Positions 36,516-45,425 of a DNA stretch of 64,000 bases are shown one piece after another (position 1 is the stretch's first letter; every line of letters begins with the position of its first letter). The notes beneath the pieces were generated by a model that saw only the letters and a program-made list of their open reading frames with translations, was not told where the DNA came from and searched no databases. The stretch comes from Paraburkholderia sprentiae WSM5005. Lineage in GTDB: Bacteria > Pseudomonadota > Gammaproteobacteria > Burkholderiales > Burkholderiaceae. The position numbers were made by a program, and so were the translations under genes. The DNA lies in assembly GCF_001865575.2 (NCBI RefSeq), contig NZ_CP017561.2, positions 2,728,001 through 2,792,000 of the forward strand, given 5' to 3'.

Positions 36516-37784
36516 TCAGCACGCCGCCGCGCTCTGCTCGGGAATGCCCACGAGCCGCGCCGCCGGCGACATCACGATAATCAGCGCCTGCACGACAAAC
36601 GCGAATGCCGCCGCGACCAGACACACGTCGATGCTCCAGCGTGCGCTGAGCGCGGCGCCGAGCAGCGCGCCCACCGGCCGCGCGCCGTAGGTGGCGGTGC
36701 TGATCAGCGCGGACACGCGGCCGATCATCCGTTGCGGCGTGATCGCCTGGCGCAGCGTGGTCGAGCCGACGACCCACAGGATCGGTCCCGCGCCGAGCAG
36801 GAAGAAGCTCGCGAGCGCGAGCCAGAACGATGGGACGACGAGCGTCGCGACCATCACGAGCGATGCCAGCAGGCCGCACGACGGTCCGACGATCAGCAGA
36901 CGGCCGAACGCGAGACGCCGCGCGACCGTTGGCGCGGCGAGCGCGCCGCAGACCATGCCGACGCCGTACGCGCCGAGCGTCACGCCGACCGCCGATGCAT
37001 CGAGCCCCAGTCGATGCACCGCATACGGCACATAGACCGCCTGCAGGATGAAAAAGCCAAGATTGAAGAACACGGCGGTGAGCAGCATCGGTAGCAACAG
37101 CGGATCGCGCAACACGAAGCGCGTGCCGTCGCGCAACTCCAACATGAAATGCCGCCGCGGCGTGGCCGCGCGCGGCGGCTCGCGCAATCCCGCGAGCAAC
37201 GCGACCGCGCACGCCGACAACACCGCCGCGCCGCCATACGCCCAGCCCGCGCCGATCCAGCCGACCAGCACGCCGCCCAGCGCCGGCCCGGCCGAATACG
37301 CGACGCTGCGCGCGAGTTCGAGCCGGCCGTTCGCGTTCGCATAGGCTTCGCGCGGCACCAGCGACGGCACCAGCGATGGCGCCGCGACGTTGTAGGCGAC
37401 CGTGCCCGTCGCGGCGACAAGGCCGAGCACCGCGAGCAGCGGCAGATTCAGCGCATGCGTGAGCACCAGCAGCAGCACGCACAGCATCGCGCAGACGCGC
37501 ACGCTTTCGGCCAGCGTCATCAGCATGCGGCGCGAGCGGCGGTCCGCCCATACGCCGAGCGGCATCGACAGCAACAGGAATGGCAGCGTCTGCGCGGCTT
37601 GCAGCAGACCGGTGTCGCGCGCGTTGGCAGCGAGCGCGAACACGGCGACGAGCGGCGCGGCGGCGAGGCTGATCTGCTCGGCCGACTGTGCGCACAGGTT
37701 CGACCAGGCGAGACGCTGGAACGCGCGGGGCAGACTTTGCGTGTTGGAAGATGAAGACGGCGAAGAGGAAGACGTGGCGGACAT
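36516..37784 (-). CDS. MFS transporter
   Basis: 422 residues, about twelve hydrophobic segments, of the DHA3/EntS-like exporter group. The family loop between helices 2 and 3 is GVWADRRSRRML near 77-88; a central cytoplasmic loop lies around 205-235. The N-terminus is a Ser-rich stretch of about 18 residues. It precedes the RpiR regulator on the same strand with a 206-base gap holding the palindromes, so it is probably not part of that operon. Substrate unknown. Confidence 0.82.
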   Translation of the reverse strand: MSATSSSSPSSSSNTQSLPRAFQRLAWSNLCAQSAEQISLAAAPLVAVFALAANARDTGLLQAAQTLPFLLLSMPLGVWADRRSRRMLMTLAESVRVCAMLCVLLLVLTHALNLPLLAVLGLVAATGTVAYNVAAPSLVPSLVPREAYANANGRLELARSVAYSAGPALGGVLVGWIGAGWAYGGAAVLSACAVALLAGLREPPRAATPRRHFMLELRDGTRFVLRDPLLLPMLLTAVFFNLGFFILQAVYVPYAVHRLGLDASAVGVTLGAYGVGMVCGALAAPTVARRLAFGRLLIVGPSCGLLASLVMVATLVVPSFWLALASFFLLGAGPILWVVGSTTLRQAITPQRMIGRVSALISTATYGARPVGALLGAALSARWSIDVCLVAAAFAFVVQALIIVMSPAARLVGIPEQSAAAC

Positions 37785-37878
37785 CGATGCGCTCCGGAGA
37801 TGTGACGTGAGGCATTCATCGTCGGCGCTCGGGGCGTGCGGGTCGCTCCGCTTCTTGCGGTGTTATTCTTCGCTCGCC

Positions 37879-38589
37879 ATGAATCTCGAAAGCATTCTCT
37901 TTACTCAAGGTTTCGGTTCGCGTCGCCAATGCCGCGCGTTGATCGGCGACGGCCGCGTCAGCATCGACGGCGCTATCCGCACCGATGCCGACGCCGATTT
38001 CGCCATTGCGAGCGGTGGGTTGCGCTTTAGCGTCGACGGCGTCGAATGGCCGTATCGCGAGCACGCGTATCTGCTGCTGAACAAGCCTGCCGGTTACGAA
38101 TGTTCGCGCGATCCGCAGCATCATCCGAGCGTGTTCGGCCTGCTGCCGCCGCAATTCGCCGAGCGCGGCGTGCAGTGCGTCGGCCGCCTCGATCAGGACA
38201 CCACGGGTCTCTTGCTGCTCTCCGACGACGGCAAGTTCGTGCATCAGTTCACGTCGCCGAAACGCAAGGTGCCGAAGCGCTACGTCGCGACCACGCGCCA
38301 CCCGCTCGACGACGCGCAGCTCGCGGCGCTGCGCGACGGCGTGCTGCTGCACGGCGAGACCACGCCGAGCGCCGCGCTCGACGCCGAGGCGCGCGACACT
38401 CACACGCTCGCGCTCACCGTGCTCGAAGGCAAATACCACCAGGTCAAGCGGATGATCGCGGCCTCGGGCAACCGCTGCGAGGCGCTGCATCGCGAGCGGG
38501 TCGGCGGGCTCGTACTGCCCGCGACACTCGCGCCCGGCGCTTGGCAATGGCTCGACGAAACGGACCTCGCCGCACTGCGGGCCGGGTAA
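37879..38589 (+). CDS. rsuA: 16S rRNA pseudouridine synthase, RsuA type
   Basis: 236 residues. S4-like N-terminal domain (1-58) followed by the RsuA/RluB catalytic domain with the essential aspartate D105 in VGRLDQDTTGLLLLSDDG. The LNKPAGYECS and EGKYHQVKRMIAASGN segments agree with RsuA, which converts U516 in 16S rRNA. ATG 37879 gives the family N-terminus MNLESILFTQGFGSRRQC. The gene is divergent from the MFS gene, with 94 bases between them. Confidence 0.9.
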   Translation: MNLESILFTQGFGSRRQCRALIGDGRVSIDGAIRTDADADFAIASGGLRFSVDGVEWPYREHAYLLLNKPAGYECSRDPQHHPSVFGLLPPQFAERGVQCVGRLDQDTTGLLLLSDDGKFVHQFTSPKRKVPKRYVATTRHPLDDAQLAALRDGVLLHGETTPSAALDAEARDTHTLALTVLEGKYHQVKRMIAASGNRCEALHRERVGGLVLPATLAPGAWQWLDETDLAALRAG

Positions 38590-38755
38590 ACGACTACCGC
38601 GCAGCGAACGCTGTCTAAGCCCTTGATGCACCGGAGAAAGCCCGCACGCATTGCGGTGCATCGCACATACGCCGTTGCGTTGCAGCATGCCGTGGCTTTT
38701 ATGTCGCCCTATACTCGTTTAAACAAACGACTACAAAGTTTCAAGGAGGGGCGCC

Positions 38756-38944
38756 ATGCATATCGACGGCACGGTGGCGGTTTCGCACGCGATGATTGCG
38801 TTTTTCTGTCTTGCTCTGCTGCTGGTCGGCGGATCGCTCGCGATCATGCGGCTGCGGCACAGGTACCATCCGAATCTGATCGGCGCGCTGCTCGGCGCCA
38901 TGCTGTGCTTTCTGTTGCTGGAAGTACTACCGTCGCTGACCTGA
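38756..38944 (+). CDS. small membrane protein, 62 residues
   Basis: Strong AAGGAGG site 6 bases before the ATG. Two hydrophobic segments (about 13-30 and 42-59) are separated by a basic loop RLRHRYHPN, so a two-helix inner-membrane hairpin with the loop in the cytoplasm is expected. No family recognised. A TATACT element at 38710 may be its -10. The ribosome site and membrane pattern make it a convincing small gene; the function is unknown. Confidence 0.6.
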   Translation: MHIDGTVAVSHAMIAFFCLALLLVGGSLAIMRLRHRYHPNLIGALLGAMLCFLLLEVLPSLT

Positions 38945-38964
38945 TGCGGCGTGGACGGTGCGGC

Positions 38965-39996
38965 CTAGCCGCTCCTGCTCACCGTTTCGCGCAAAAAGTC
39001 GTCGACGCTCGGATAGCGCAGACGCATCCGCAACTCTTCCTTCAGACGCCGGTTCACGAGCCGGCGCGACTCGCGCATGAACGACAGCAGCATCGGATCG
39101 ATCTGCTGCTCCGCCTGCGCGCGCGTGATGCGCGGCGCACGCGCGAGCCCGAACGCGTCGGCGACCGCGTCGAAATACTGCCCCATCTTCAGCGACGAAT
39201 CGTCGGACGCGTGCACTGCGCGCCCGGGCCGCCCATGCGTGGCGAGACGCACGAGGATCGCGGCGAGGTCGTCGGCGTGGATGTGATTCGTGTAGACGTC
39301 GTCGGCATCGACGAGCGCCGGTGTGCCTTTTTCGAGCCGCGCGAGCGGCAGCCGGTTGCGCGCATAGATGCCCGGAATCCGCGCGATGCGCGCGGTGACG
39401 CTGCCGCGCGCGGTCGCGCGTCGTAACTGCCGCTCGGCCGACAGCCGACGTTTGGCGCGCGCATTCGCGGGACGGGTCGCGCGCGTTTCGTCGATCCACG
39501 CGCCGCCGCAATCGCCATAGACGCCCGTCGTGCTTGCGTAAACGATGCGCACCGGTGCGCGCGAAGCGCCGGTCCGGCGCACCCCGTCGGGTACAATATT
39601 GGGCGTTTCAGCGTCCAGACCTGAAGCGCGCGCGCGGCGCAACCGCGCGATGGGCGCGACGGGCGACCTTGCCGCGCGGCCGCCGATACGGCCAGCGGCT
39701 GCTAGCGTCGCCAGCAGCGCGCGGGTGCGTCGATCGTCGTCACCGGACTTCTGTGGCGGCGCGAGATGCAGCACCGTCGGCGCGAGGCGCGCGAGCCGTT
39801 CGAGGCTGCGGCGCGCGTCGAGATCGCCGATGACCGGCGTCACACCCGCGGCGCGCAACTCGTCGCAGCGCTCGGCATGGCTCGTCAACGCGAAGACGTG
39901 CGCGCGCGGCCGCAACAGAGGCACGCAGCGCATGCCGACGTCGCCGCATCCTACGATCAGCACGCGCGGCCGGCGGAAGTTTCGTGTCGCTTTCAT
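38965..39996 (-). CDS. NAD-dependent epimerase/dehydratase family protein
   Basis: 343 residues. Rossmann motif VLIVGCGDVG (12-21) at the N-terminus; the SDR catalytic region shows YASTTGVYGD near 150-159, where the usual YxxxK is replaced by a YGD arrangement as in YeeZ-like atypical extended SDRs. Arg/Ala-rich composition throughout. Activity unknown. The gene is convergent with the small membrane protein gene and divergent from the reductase. Confidence 0.75.
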   Translation of the reverse strand: MKATRNFRRPRVLIVGCGDVGMRCVPLLRPRAHVFALTSHAERCDELRAAGVTPVIGDLDARRSLERLARLAPTVLHLAPPQKSGDDDRRTRALLATLAAAGRIGGRAARSPVAPIARLRRARASGLDAETPNIVPDGVRRTGASRAPVRIVYASTTGVYGDCGGAWIDETRATRPANARAKRRLSAERQLRRATARGSVTARIARIPGIYARNRLPLARLEKGTPALVDADDVYTNHIHADDLAAILVRLATHGRPGRAVHASDDSSLKMGQYFDAVADAFGLARAPRITRAQAEQQIDPMLLSFMRESRRLVNRRLKEELRMRLRYPSVDDFLRETVSRSG

Positions 39997-40090
39997 GGTG
40001 GACGCATTGTAGCGGTCACACGCAACAGGTACCGCGCGGTTGATCCGGCGGGTCCGATTTCGATTCCGACTTTTCGATTCCGAACACTTT

Positions 40091-41122
40091 ATGGCATTTA
40101 ACGTCACGCTCCGGCTAAGCGGCCGGCAGTTTCAGGTAGAACAGGACGAACCGGTGCTCTCCGCAGCCCTGCGGCAAGGCATCGGCTTGCCGTACGGCTG
40201 CAAGAACGGCGCGTGCGGTTCGTGCAAGGGCACGGTCGTGAGCGGCGAGGTCGAGCAGCGCGCGCACTCGTCGTCGGCGCTGTCGAACGACGAAAAGACA
40301 CGTGGCATGGCGCTGCTGTGCTGCGCGACCGCGTGCTCCGATCTCGAAGTCGACGTCCGCGAAGTCGCCGGCGTCGGCGACGTGCAGGTCAAGAAGCTGC
40401 CGTGCCGTGTGAACGCGATCGAGCGCAAGGCCGACGACGTGATCGTCGTGAAGCTGCAACTGCCGGCCAACGAACGTCTGCAATATCTGGCCGGCCAGTA
40501 CCTGGAGTTCATCCTGAAGGACGGCAAGCGCCGCAGCTATTCGATGGCGAACGCGCCGCACGTCGAAGGCCCGATCGAGTTGCACATTCGCCACATGCCT
40601 GGCGGCGCCTTCACCGATCACGTGTTCAACACGATGAAGGAGCGCGACATCCTCCGCTTCGAAGCGCCGCTCGGCACGTTTTTCCTGCGCGAAGACGCCG
40701 ACAAGCCGATCGTGCTGCTCGCGTCGGGCACCGGCTTCGCGCCGCTGAAGGCGATCGTCGAGCATGCGGTGTTCAAGAACATCACGCGGCCCATGACGCT
40801 CTACTGGGGCGCGCGCCGCAAGAAAGACCTGTATCTGCTCGAACTCGCCGAACAATGGGCGCGCGAGATTCCGAACTTCAAGTTCGTGCCGGTGCTCTCC
40901 GAGCCCGATGCGAGCGACGCGTGGACCGGTCGCACGGGCTTCGTGCATCGCGCGGTGATCGAAGATCTGCCCGATCTGTCAGCCTACCAGGTGTATGCGT
41001 GCGGCGCGCCGGTGATGGTCGAATCGGCGCTGCGCGACTTCACGCAGCATCACCAGCTGCCGGAAGACGAGTTCTATGCGGACTCGTTCACGAGCGCGGC
41101 CGATCTCGCGAACGCGGTCTGA
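40091..41122 (+). CDS. 2Fe-2S ferredoxin/flavin reductase (CDP-6-deoxy-delta-3,4-glucoseen reductase-like)
   Basis: 343 residues. N-terminal plant-type ferredoxin with Cys37, Cys42, Cys45 in YGCKNGACGSCKG and the fourth ligand at 77 or 78, then an FNR-type FAD domain (RSYSMAN near 153) and NAD(P)H domain (ASGTGFAPLKAI and YACGAPVM). The layout matches AscD/RfbI and phenol or naphthalene oxygenase reductases; in beta-proteobacteria the gene is usually labelled CDP-6-deoxy-delta-3,4-glucoseen reductase, although no dideoxysugar genes are here. Its real electron acceptor is unknown. Confidence 0.85.
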   Translation: MAFNVTLRLSGRQFQVEQDEPVLSAALRQGIGLPYGCKNGACGSCKGTVVSGEVEQRAHSSSALSNDEKTRGMALLCCATACSDLEVDVREVAGVGDVQVKKLPCRVNAIERKADDVIVVKLQLPANERLQYLAGQYLEFILKDGKRRSYSMANAPHVEGPIELHIRHMPGGAFTDHVFNTMKERDILRFEAPLGTFFLREDADKPIVLLASGTGFAPLKAIVEHAVFKNITRPMTLYWGARRKKDLYLLELAEQWAREIPNFKFVPVLSEPDASDAWTGRTGFVHRAVIEDLPDLSAYQVYACGAPVMVESALRDFTQHHQLPEDEFYADSFTSAADLANAV

Positions 41123-41264
41123 TCGCACGGCGGCAAATGGCCGGCCCGCGCGCTTGACCGAGCGCTCGCGCGGGCCGTTTGCGCGGGCCGTTCGCGCCGA
41201 ACATGTCAGCTTCCCGGCATGCCGGCAAAAATCGCCTCGATGCGGCGCCAGTGCAAATTCATGG

Positions 41265-41294
41265 TTTACACCAGCGCTTTTCTTATCGTATTCT
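41265..41294 (+). promoter_or_regulatory. promoter of the argD leader
   Basis: TTTACA (41265-41270) and TATTCT (41289-41294) with an 18-base spacer. Initiation would fall near 41301, right at the ATG of the leader ORF, so the leader may be translated from a leaderless transcript. Confidence 0.5.
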
Positions 41295-41301
41295 TTCGCG
41301 C

Positions 41302-41352
41302 ATGAACCGCATCCAGTCCGAACTCCGACGTCGCCGCTCGCCGCTCCCCTAG
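41302..41352 (+). CDS. candidate arginine leader peptide upstream of argD
   Basis: Sixteen codons encode MNRIQSELRRRRSPLP, with four consecutive arginine codons (9-12: CGA CGT CGC CGC) and a further Arg at 3. It begins at the predicted transcription start and is followed after 67 bases by an intrinsic terminator, all ahead of a gene of arginine biosynthesis. This is the layout of a ribosome-mediated attenuator in which Arg starvation would stall the ribosome on the Arg run. There is no ribosome site, consistent with a leaderless start. Confidence 0.5.
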   Translation: MNRIQSELRRRRSPLP

Positions 41353-41419
41353 GGACGCCGCTGGCTTCGTCACGGACTCGCGCCACACCAAAATCTGGGC
41401 GCAAACTGTTCGAATCATG

Positions 41420-41450
41420 AAAGCCACGGCATGCCGTGGCTTTTCTGTTT
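41420..41450 (+). terminator. Rho-independent terminator in the argD leader (attenuator candidate)
   Basis: Ten-bp stem AAAGCCACGG/CCGTGGCTTT with loop CATG followed by TCTGTTTT, 79 bases before argD. The upstream segment TGGCTT (41362-41367) can pair with AAGCCA in the 5' arm, which would disrupt this hairpin, as an antiterminator does. Confidence 0.85.
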
Positions 41451-41528
41451 TCCGGCCGCCGTTTTATTGGCTAAACCGTCACCGTTTCTTTACCCTGCTC
41501 TCATCCTTTTGCCTTGGAGCCCGCCGTC

Positions 41529-42713
41529 ATGAATTTCAATGAGTATCCAATCGATTCGCTGATGTACATCACGAACCGGCCCGAAATCGTTTTCACGCAT
41601 GGCAAAGGCTCGTGGATCTACGACAGCAACGGCAAGCGCTACCTGGATTTCATTCAGGGCTGGGCGGTCAACAGCCTCGGCCACTGCAACGACGGCATGA
41701 TTGAAGCGCTGAACCAGCAGGCCGGGCTGCTGATCAACCCGTCGCCGGCGTTCTATAACGAGCCGATGGCGAAGCTCGCGGGTCTGCTCACGCGACACAG
41801 CTGCTTCGACAAGGTGTTCTTCGCGAACAGCGGCGCCGAGGCGAACGAAGGCGCGATCAAGCTCGCGCGCAAATGGGGCAGGAAGTTCAAGGACGGCGCG
41901 TTCGAGATCATCACGTTCGACCACAGCTTCCACGGCCGCACGCTCGCGACGATGTCGGCCAGCGGCAAGCCGGGCTGGGACACGATCTACGCGCCGCAAG
42001 TGCCGGGCTTCCCGAAGGCGGACCTGAACGACATCGCGTCGGTGGAAAGGCTGATCAACGCGAAGACCGTCGCGGTGATGCTCGAGCCGATCCAGGGCGA
42101 AGGCGGCGTGATCCCCGCGACCCGCGAGTTCATGCAGCAACTGCGCGAGCTGACGAAAAAACACAACATTCTGCTGATCGTCGATGAAGTGCAAAGCGGC
42201 TGCGGGCGCGCCGGCACGCTGTTCGCGTATCAGCTGTCGGGCATCGAGCCGGACATCATGACCCTCGGCAAGGGCATTGGCGGCGGCGTGCCGCTCGCGG
42301 CGCTGCTGTCGAAAGCCGAAATCGCGGTGTTCGAAGCGGGCGACCAGGGCGGCACCTACAACGGCAATCCGCTGATGACCGCGGTCGGCTATTCGGTGAT
42401 CTCGCAGCTGACGGCACCAGGCTTTCTCGAAGGTGTGCGCTCGCGCGGCGACTATCTGCGCACGAAGCTGCTCGAGCTGTCCGAGGAACGCGGCTTCAAG
42501 GGCGAGCGCGGCGAGGGTCTGCTGCGCGCACTGCTGCTCGGCAAGGACATCGGCAACCAGATCGTCGAGAAGGCGCGCGACATGCAACCCGACGGCGTGC
42601 TGTTGAACGCCGCGCGTCCGAATCTGCTGCGCTTCATGCCGGCGCTCAACGTGACGACCGCGGAGATCGACCAGATGCTGGCGATGCTGCGCTCGGTTCT
42701 CGACTCGCTGTAA
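41529..42713 (+). CDS. argD: acetylornithine aminotransferase
   Basis: 394 residues, class III aminotransferase. The PLP lysine is K248 in [17 protein letters not shown] (100-107), FHGRT (134-138) and [10 protein letters not shown] (218-227) are the other family motifs. It transfers the amino group from glutamate to N-acetylglutamate semialdehyde in arginine synthesis, and close relatives also act on succinyl-diaminopimelate. GGAG lies 11 bases before the ATG. A GNAT acetyltransferase gene follows after 19 bases, then a terminator. The leader upstream carries an Arg-rich peptide and a terminator. Confidence 0.88.
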   Translation: MNFNEYPIDSLMYITNRPEIVFTHGKGSWIYDSNGKRYLDFIQGWAVNSLGHCNDGMIEALNQQAGLLINPSPAFYNEPMAKLAGLLTRHSCFDKVFFANSGAEANEGAIKLARKWGRKFKDGAFEIITFDHSFHGRTLATMSASGKPGWDTIYAPQVPGFPKADLNDIASVERLINAKTVAVMLEPIQGEGGVIPATREFMQQLRELTKKHNILLIVDEVQSGCGRAGTLFAYQLSGIEPDIMTLGKGIGGGVPLAALLSKAEIAVFEAGDQGGTYNGNPLMTAVGYSVISQLTAPGFLEGVRSRGDYLRTKLLELSEERGFKGERGEGLLRALLLGKDIGNQIVEKARDMQPDGVLLNAARPNLLRFMPALNVTTAEIDQMLAMLRSVLDSL

Positions 42714-42732
42714 TCGACCACGGAGCACACCG

Positions 42733-43206
42733 ATGACGACGAACACGACGCTGTCGATCCGCCGCTTCGACGCGAGCGATACCGACGCGGTGATCGCTCT
42801 ATGGCAGGCGGTGTTTCCCGAGTATCACGACGTGACGAGACCGCAGCGCAATCCGCGTCTGTCGATCGCGAACAAGCTCGCGACGCAACCGGAGCTGTTC
42901 TTCCTCGCGCTGCTCGATGGGCGAATCGTCGGCACCGTGATGGGCGGCTATGACGGACACCGCGGCTGGCTGTATTCGCTCGCGGTCGATGCATCGCTGC
43001 GACGTCATGGCATCGGCACGCGACTCGTCGCGCACGTCGAGAGCGAGTTGACCCGGCGTGGTTGTCCGAAGCTGAATCTGCAGGTGCTATCGTCAGCGAC
43101 GCCTGAAGTGCGCGCGTTCTACGATGCGCTCGGCTATCGCGCCGATGCGGTGATCAGCCTCGGCAAGCGGCTCGGCGAATACGCGGACGCGGCCCCGGCG
43201 GGTTGA
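42733..43206 (+). CDS. GNAT family acetyltransferase (YpeA-like)
   Basis: 157 residues, a single GNAT domain with the acetyl-CoA loop LRRHGIGTRLVAHVE near 95-109 and the VRAFYDALGYR segment near 133-143. It resembles YpeA-type proteins of unknown substrate. It lies 19 bases after argD and shares its terminator, so the two are probably transcribed together. Confidence 0.85.
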   Translation: MTTNTTLSIRRFDASDTDAVIALWQAVFPEYHDVTRPQRNPRLSIANKLATQPELFFLALLDGRIVGTVMGGYDGHRGWLYSLAVDASLRRHGIGTRLVAHVESELTRRGCPKLNLQVLSSATPEVRAFYDALGYRADAVISLGKRLGEYADAAPAG

Positions 43207-43230
43207 TTCGCGTCGCACACCTGATCAAAC

Positions 43231-43266
43231 AAGGCCGCATGCGCTGATTGGCGTATGCGGCCTTTT
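43231..43266 (+). terminator. Rho-independent terminator after the argD-GNAT unit
   Basis: Stem AAGGCCGCAT/ATGCGGCCTT with an inner GCGC/GCGT pairing, followed by TT. Located 25 bases past the GNAT stop. Confidence 0.8.
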
Positions 43267-43466
43267 CAATGGTTCCCCAGCGAGCGGCGCATATATCGGC
43301 GGATTCGGACAAACAGCGGGTGGCGGGCAGACGGATTGCCTAAAATCGTTTACGCACGAGACGACGCCGGTGCTGCAAAGACAGGTTTGCGGCGATTCGC
43401 GACCCTTCCCCGGGGGCGGCTCATGCGTCTGAGTCCCAACGCGTTGGAATCCTAAGGGGAATCTTC

Positions 43467-43760
43467 ATGGCGACTTATGTGGTGCTCCTGCAATTTACGG
43501 ATCAGGGTATCCGCACGATCAAGAACAGTGCAGAGCGAGCCGGGCAGGCGGCGGAAATGGCGAAATCTTTTGGCTGCGAAATGAAGCAGATCTACTGGAC
43601 GTTAGGGGCATACGACGTTGTCTCGGTCGTCGAGGCGGCAGACGAGCAGAGCTTCCTCGCCTTCGGCTTCGCACTCGGCTCGGCCGGCAATATCCGCTCG
43701 CAAACGCTGCGTGCGTTCACAAAAGACGAAATCACTTCGGTTATCGGGCGACTCCCTTAA
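43467..43760 (+). CDS. GYD domain-containing protein
   Basis: 97 residues, ferredoxin-like small domain. The signature GAYD lies in YWTLGAYDVVSVVEA near 47-61. GYD proteins are widespread in proteobacteria; their function is not established. AAGGGGA stands ahead of the ATG. A single gene between two terminators. Confidence 0.85.
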   Translation: MATYVVLLQFTDQGIRTIKNSAERAGQAAEMAKSFGCEMKQIYWTLGAYDVVSVVEAADEQSFLAFGFALGSAGNIRSQTLRAFTKDEITSVIGRLP

Positions 43761-43784
43761 TTCACGTCCCAACCAGAAAAACAA

Positions 43785-43819
43785 AACGCGCCCCGCGACG
43801 TTGCATCGCGGGGCGCGTT
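43785..43819 (-). terminator. Rho-independent terminator after livF
   Basis: Perfect 14-bp stem AACGCGCCCCGCGA with its complement; on the minus strand the tail is TTGTTTTT. It ends the liv operon and, lacking a T-run on plus, may only weakly serve the GYD gene. Confidence 0.85.
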
Positions 43820-43891
43820 GCGAGCCGGACGTGTGCGCCACCGGCGCACGTCCAACTCGTCACCTGCTTAGTGATCCACTCGTTCGCCCAC

Positions 43892-44614
43892 TTATTCACC
43901 CAAATACGCGGCTCGAACCTTCGGATCGTCGAGCATCTGCTTCGCGTCGCCCGACATCGTGATCAGACCGGAGTCCATCACGTAGCCGCGATTCGCCGCC
44001 TGCAGCGCGAGCCGTGCGTTCTGCTCGACGAGCAGCACGGTCATGCCTTCGGAGGAAATCAGGCGCACCACTTCGAAGATCTTCTCGACCATGATGGGCG
44101 ACAGACCCATCGACGGTTCGTCGAGCAGCAACAGCTTCGGACGGGAGATGATCGCGCGCGCCATCGCGAGCATCTGCTGCTCGCCGCCCGACAGCGTGCC
44201 CGCGTATTGCGATGCGCGCTCCTTCAGACGCGGGAAGAACCCGAACATGCGCTCGACGTCCGCCTTGATGCCATCGTCGTCGTTGCGCAGATACGCGCCC
44301 ATCTGCATGTTCTCGACGATCGACATGCGCGCGAAAATGCCGCGCCCTTCCGGCACCATGGCGAGACCGCGCTTGAGCAGCTCGTGCGCCGGCAGTCCCT
44401 TGATCGACTGACCCATGTACTCGATGTCGCCGGCCGCATACGCCTTCAGGCCCGTGATCGCCTTCATCGTCGTGGTCTTGCCCGCACCGTTCGCGCCGAT
44501 CAGCGTGACGAGTTCGCCTTGGCCAACCTCGAGGTCAACACCCTTGACCGCCTGGATGCCGCCGTAGTTGACCTGCAGGCCCTTGATTTTCAACATTGCT
44601 TGTGTCGTGGACAT
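43892..44614 (-). CDS. livF: branched-chain amino acid ABC transporter ATPase, LivF type
   Basis: 240 residues. Walker A GANGAGKT near 40-47, signature LSGGEQQ near 138-144, Walker B LLLLDEPSMGLSP. The short form lacking the long insert, and the end PKVRAAYLGE, identify LivF rather than LivG. It energises uptake of Leu, Ile, Val and related compounds with LivG. Its ATG shares a base with the livG stop (TGATG). Confidence 0.93.
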   Translation of the reverse strand: MSTTQAMLKIKGLQVNYGGIQAVKGVDLEVGQGELVTLIGANGAGKTTTMKAITGLKAYAAGDIEYMGQSIKGLPAHELLKRGLAMVPEGRGIFARMSIVENMQMGAYLRNDDDGIKADVERMFGFFPRLKERASQYAGTLSGGEQQMLAMARAIISRPKLLLLDEPSMGLSPIMVEKIFEVVRLISSEGMTVLLVEQNARLALQAANRGYVMDSGLITMSGDAKQMLDDPKVRAAYLGE

Positions 44615-45405
44615 CAGTGGACCCCCGCACCCAGATAAGCTTCGATCACCTTCGCATCCTTCTGCACGTCCTGCGGCAGACCCTGCGCAATCACCTTGCC
44701 GTAGTCGAGCACCGTCATCTGGTTGCACAGGCCCATCACGAGCTTCACGTCGTGTTCGATCAGCAGAATCGTCTTGCCGTCCGCGCGGATCTTGTCGAGC
44801 AGCTTGGTCAGCTCGACCTTCTCGGTGGCGTTCATGCCGGCCGCGGGTTCGTCGAGCGCGAGCAGCTTCGGATCCGTCGCCAGCGCACGCGCGATTTCCA
44901 GACGGCGCTGGTGGCCATACGACAGGTTGCGCGACGTATAGTCCGCGTACTGCGTGATGCCGACGTAGTCGAGCAGTTCGAGCGCGCGTTCCTTGATCTC
45001 GCGCTCCTCCTGACGCTCGGCCGGGGTCTGGAACACCGCACCGAGCAGACCGTGTTTGGTGCGGACGTGACGGCCGACCATCACGTTTTCGAGCGCGGTC
45101 ATGCCGCCGAACAGACGGATGTTCTGGAACGTGCGCGCAATGCCCGCCTTCGCGACCTGATAGACCGCGGTCGGCGTGTAGTTTTCGCCATCGAGCTTGA
45201 ACTCGCCCGAATCAGGCGTGTACAGACCCGTGATCACGTTGAAGAAGGTTGTCTTGCCGGCACCGTTGGGGCCGATCAGACCGTAGATCTCGCCCGCGCG
45301 GATCTGCAGTCCGACCTCGGAAAGCGCTTGCAGGCCGCCGAAGCGCTTGTTGACGCCCTTCACCGACAGACGGATCGCCGCGTTGTTGCTTACGTTATCG
45401 CTCAT
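44614..45405 (-). CDS. livG: branched-chain amino acid ABC transporter ATPase, LivG type
   Basis: 263 residues. Walker A GPNGAGKT near 43-50, the LivG-specific ARTFQNIRLFGGMTALENVMVG segment near 89-110, signature LSYGHQRRLEIARAL, and the C-terminal HDVKLVMGLCNQMTVLDYG. ATG 45405 follows livM by 20 bases. Confidence 0.93.
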   Translation of the reverse strand: MSDNVSNNAAIRLSVKGVNKRFGGLQALSEVGLQIRAGEIYGLIGPNGAGKTTFFNVITGLYTPDSGEFKLDGENYTPTAVYQVAKAGIARTFQNIRLFGGMTALENVMVGRHVRTKHGLLGAVFQTPAERQEEREIKERALELLDYVGITQYADYTSRNLSYGHQRRLEIARALATDPKLLALDEPAAGMNATEKVELTKLLDKIRADGKTILLIEHDVKLVMGLCNQMTVLDYGKVIAQGLPQDVQKDAKVIEAYLGAGVH

Positions 45406-45425
45406 GTCTTTTTCTCCACCGGACC

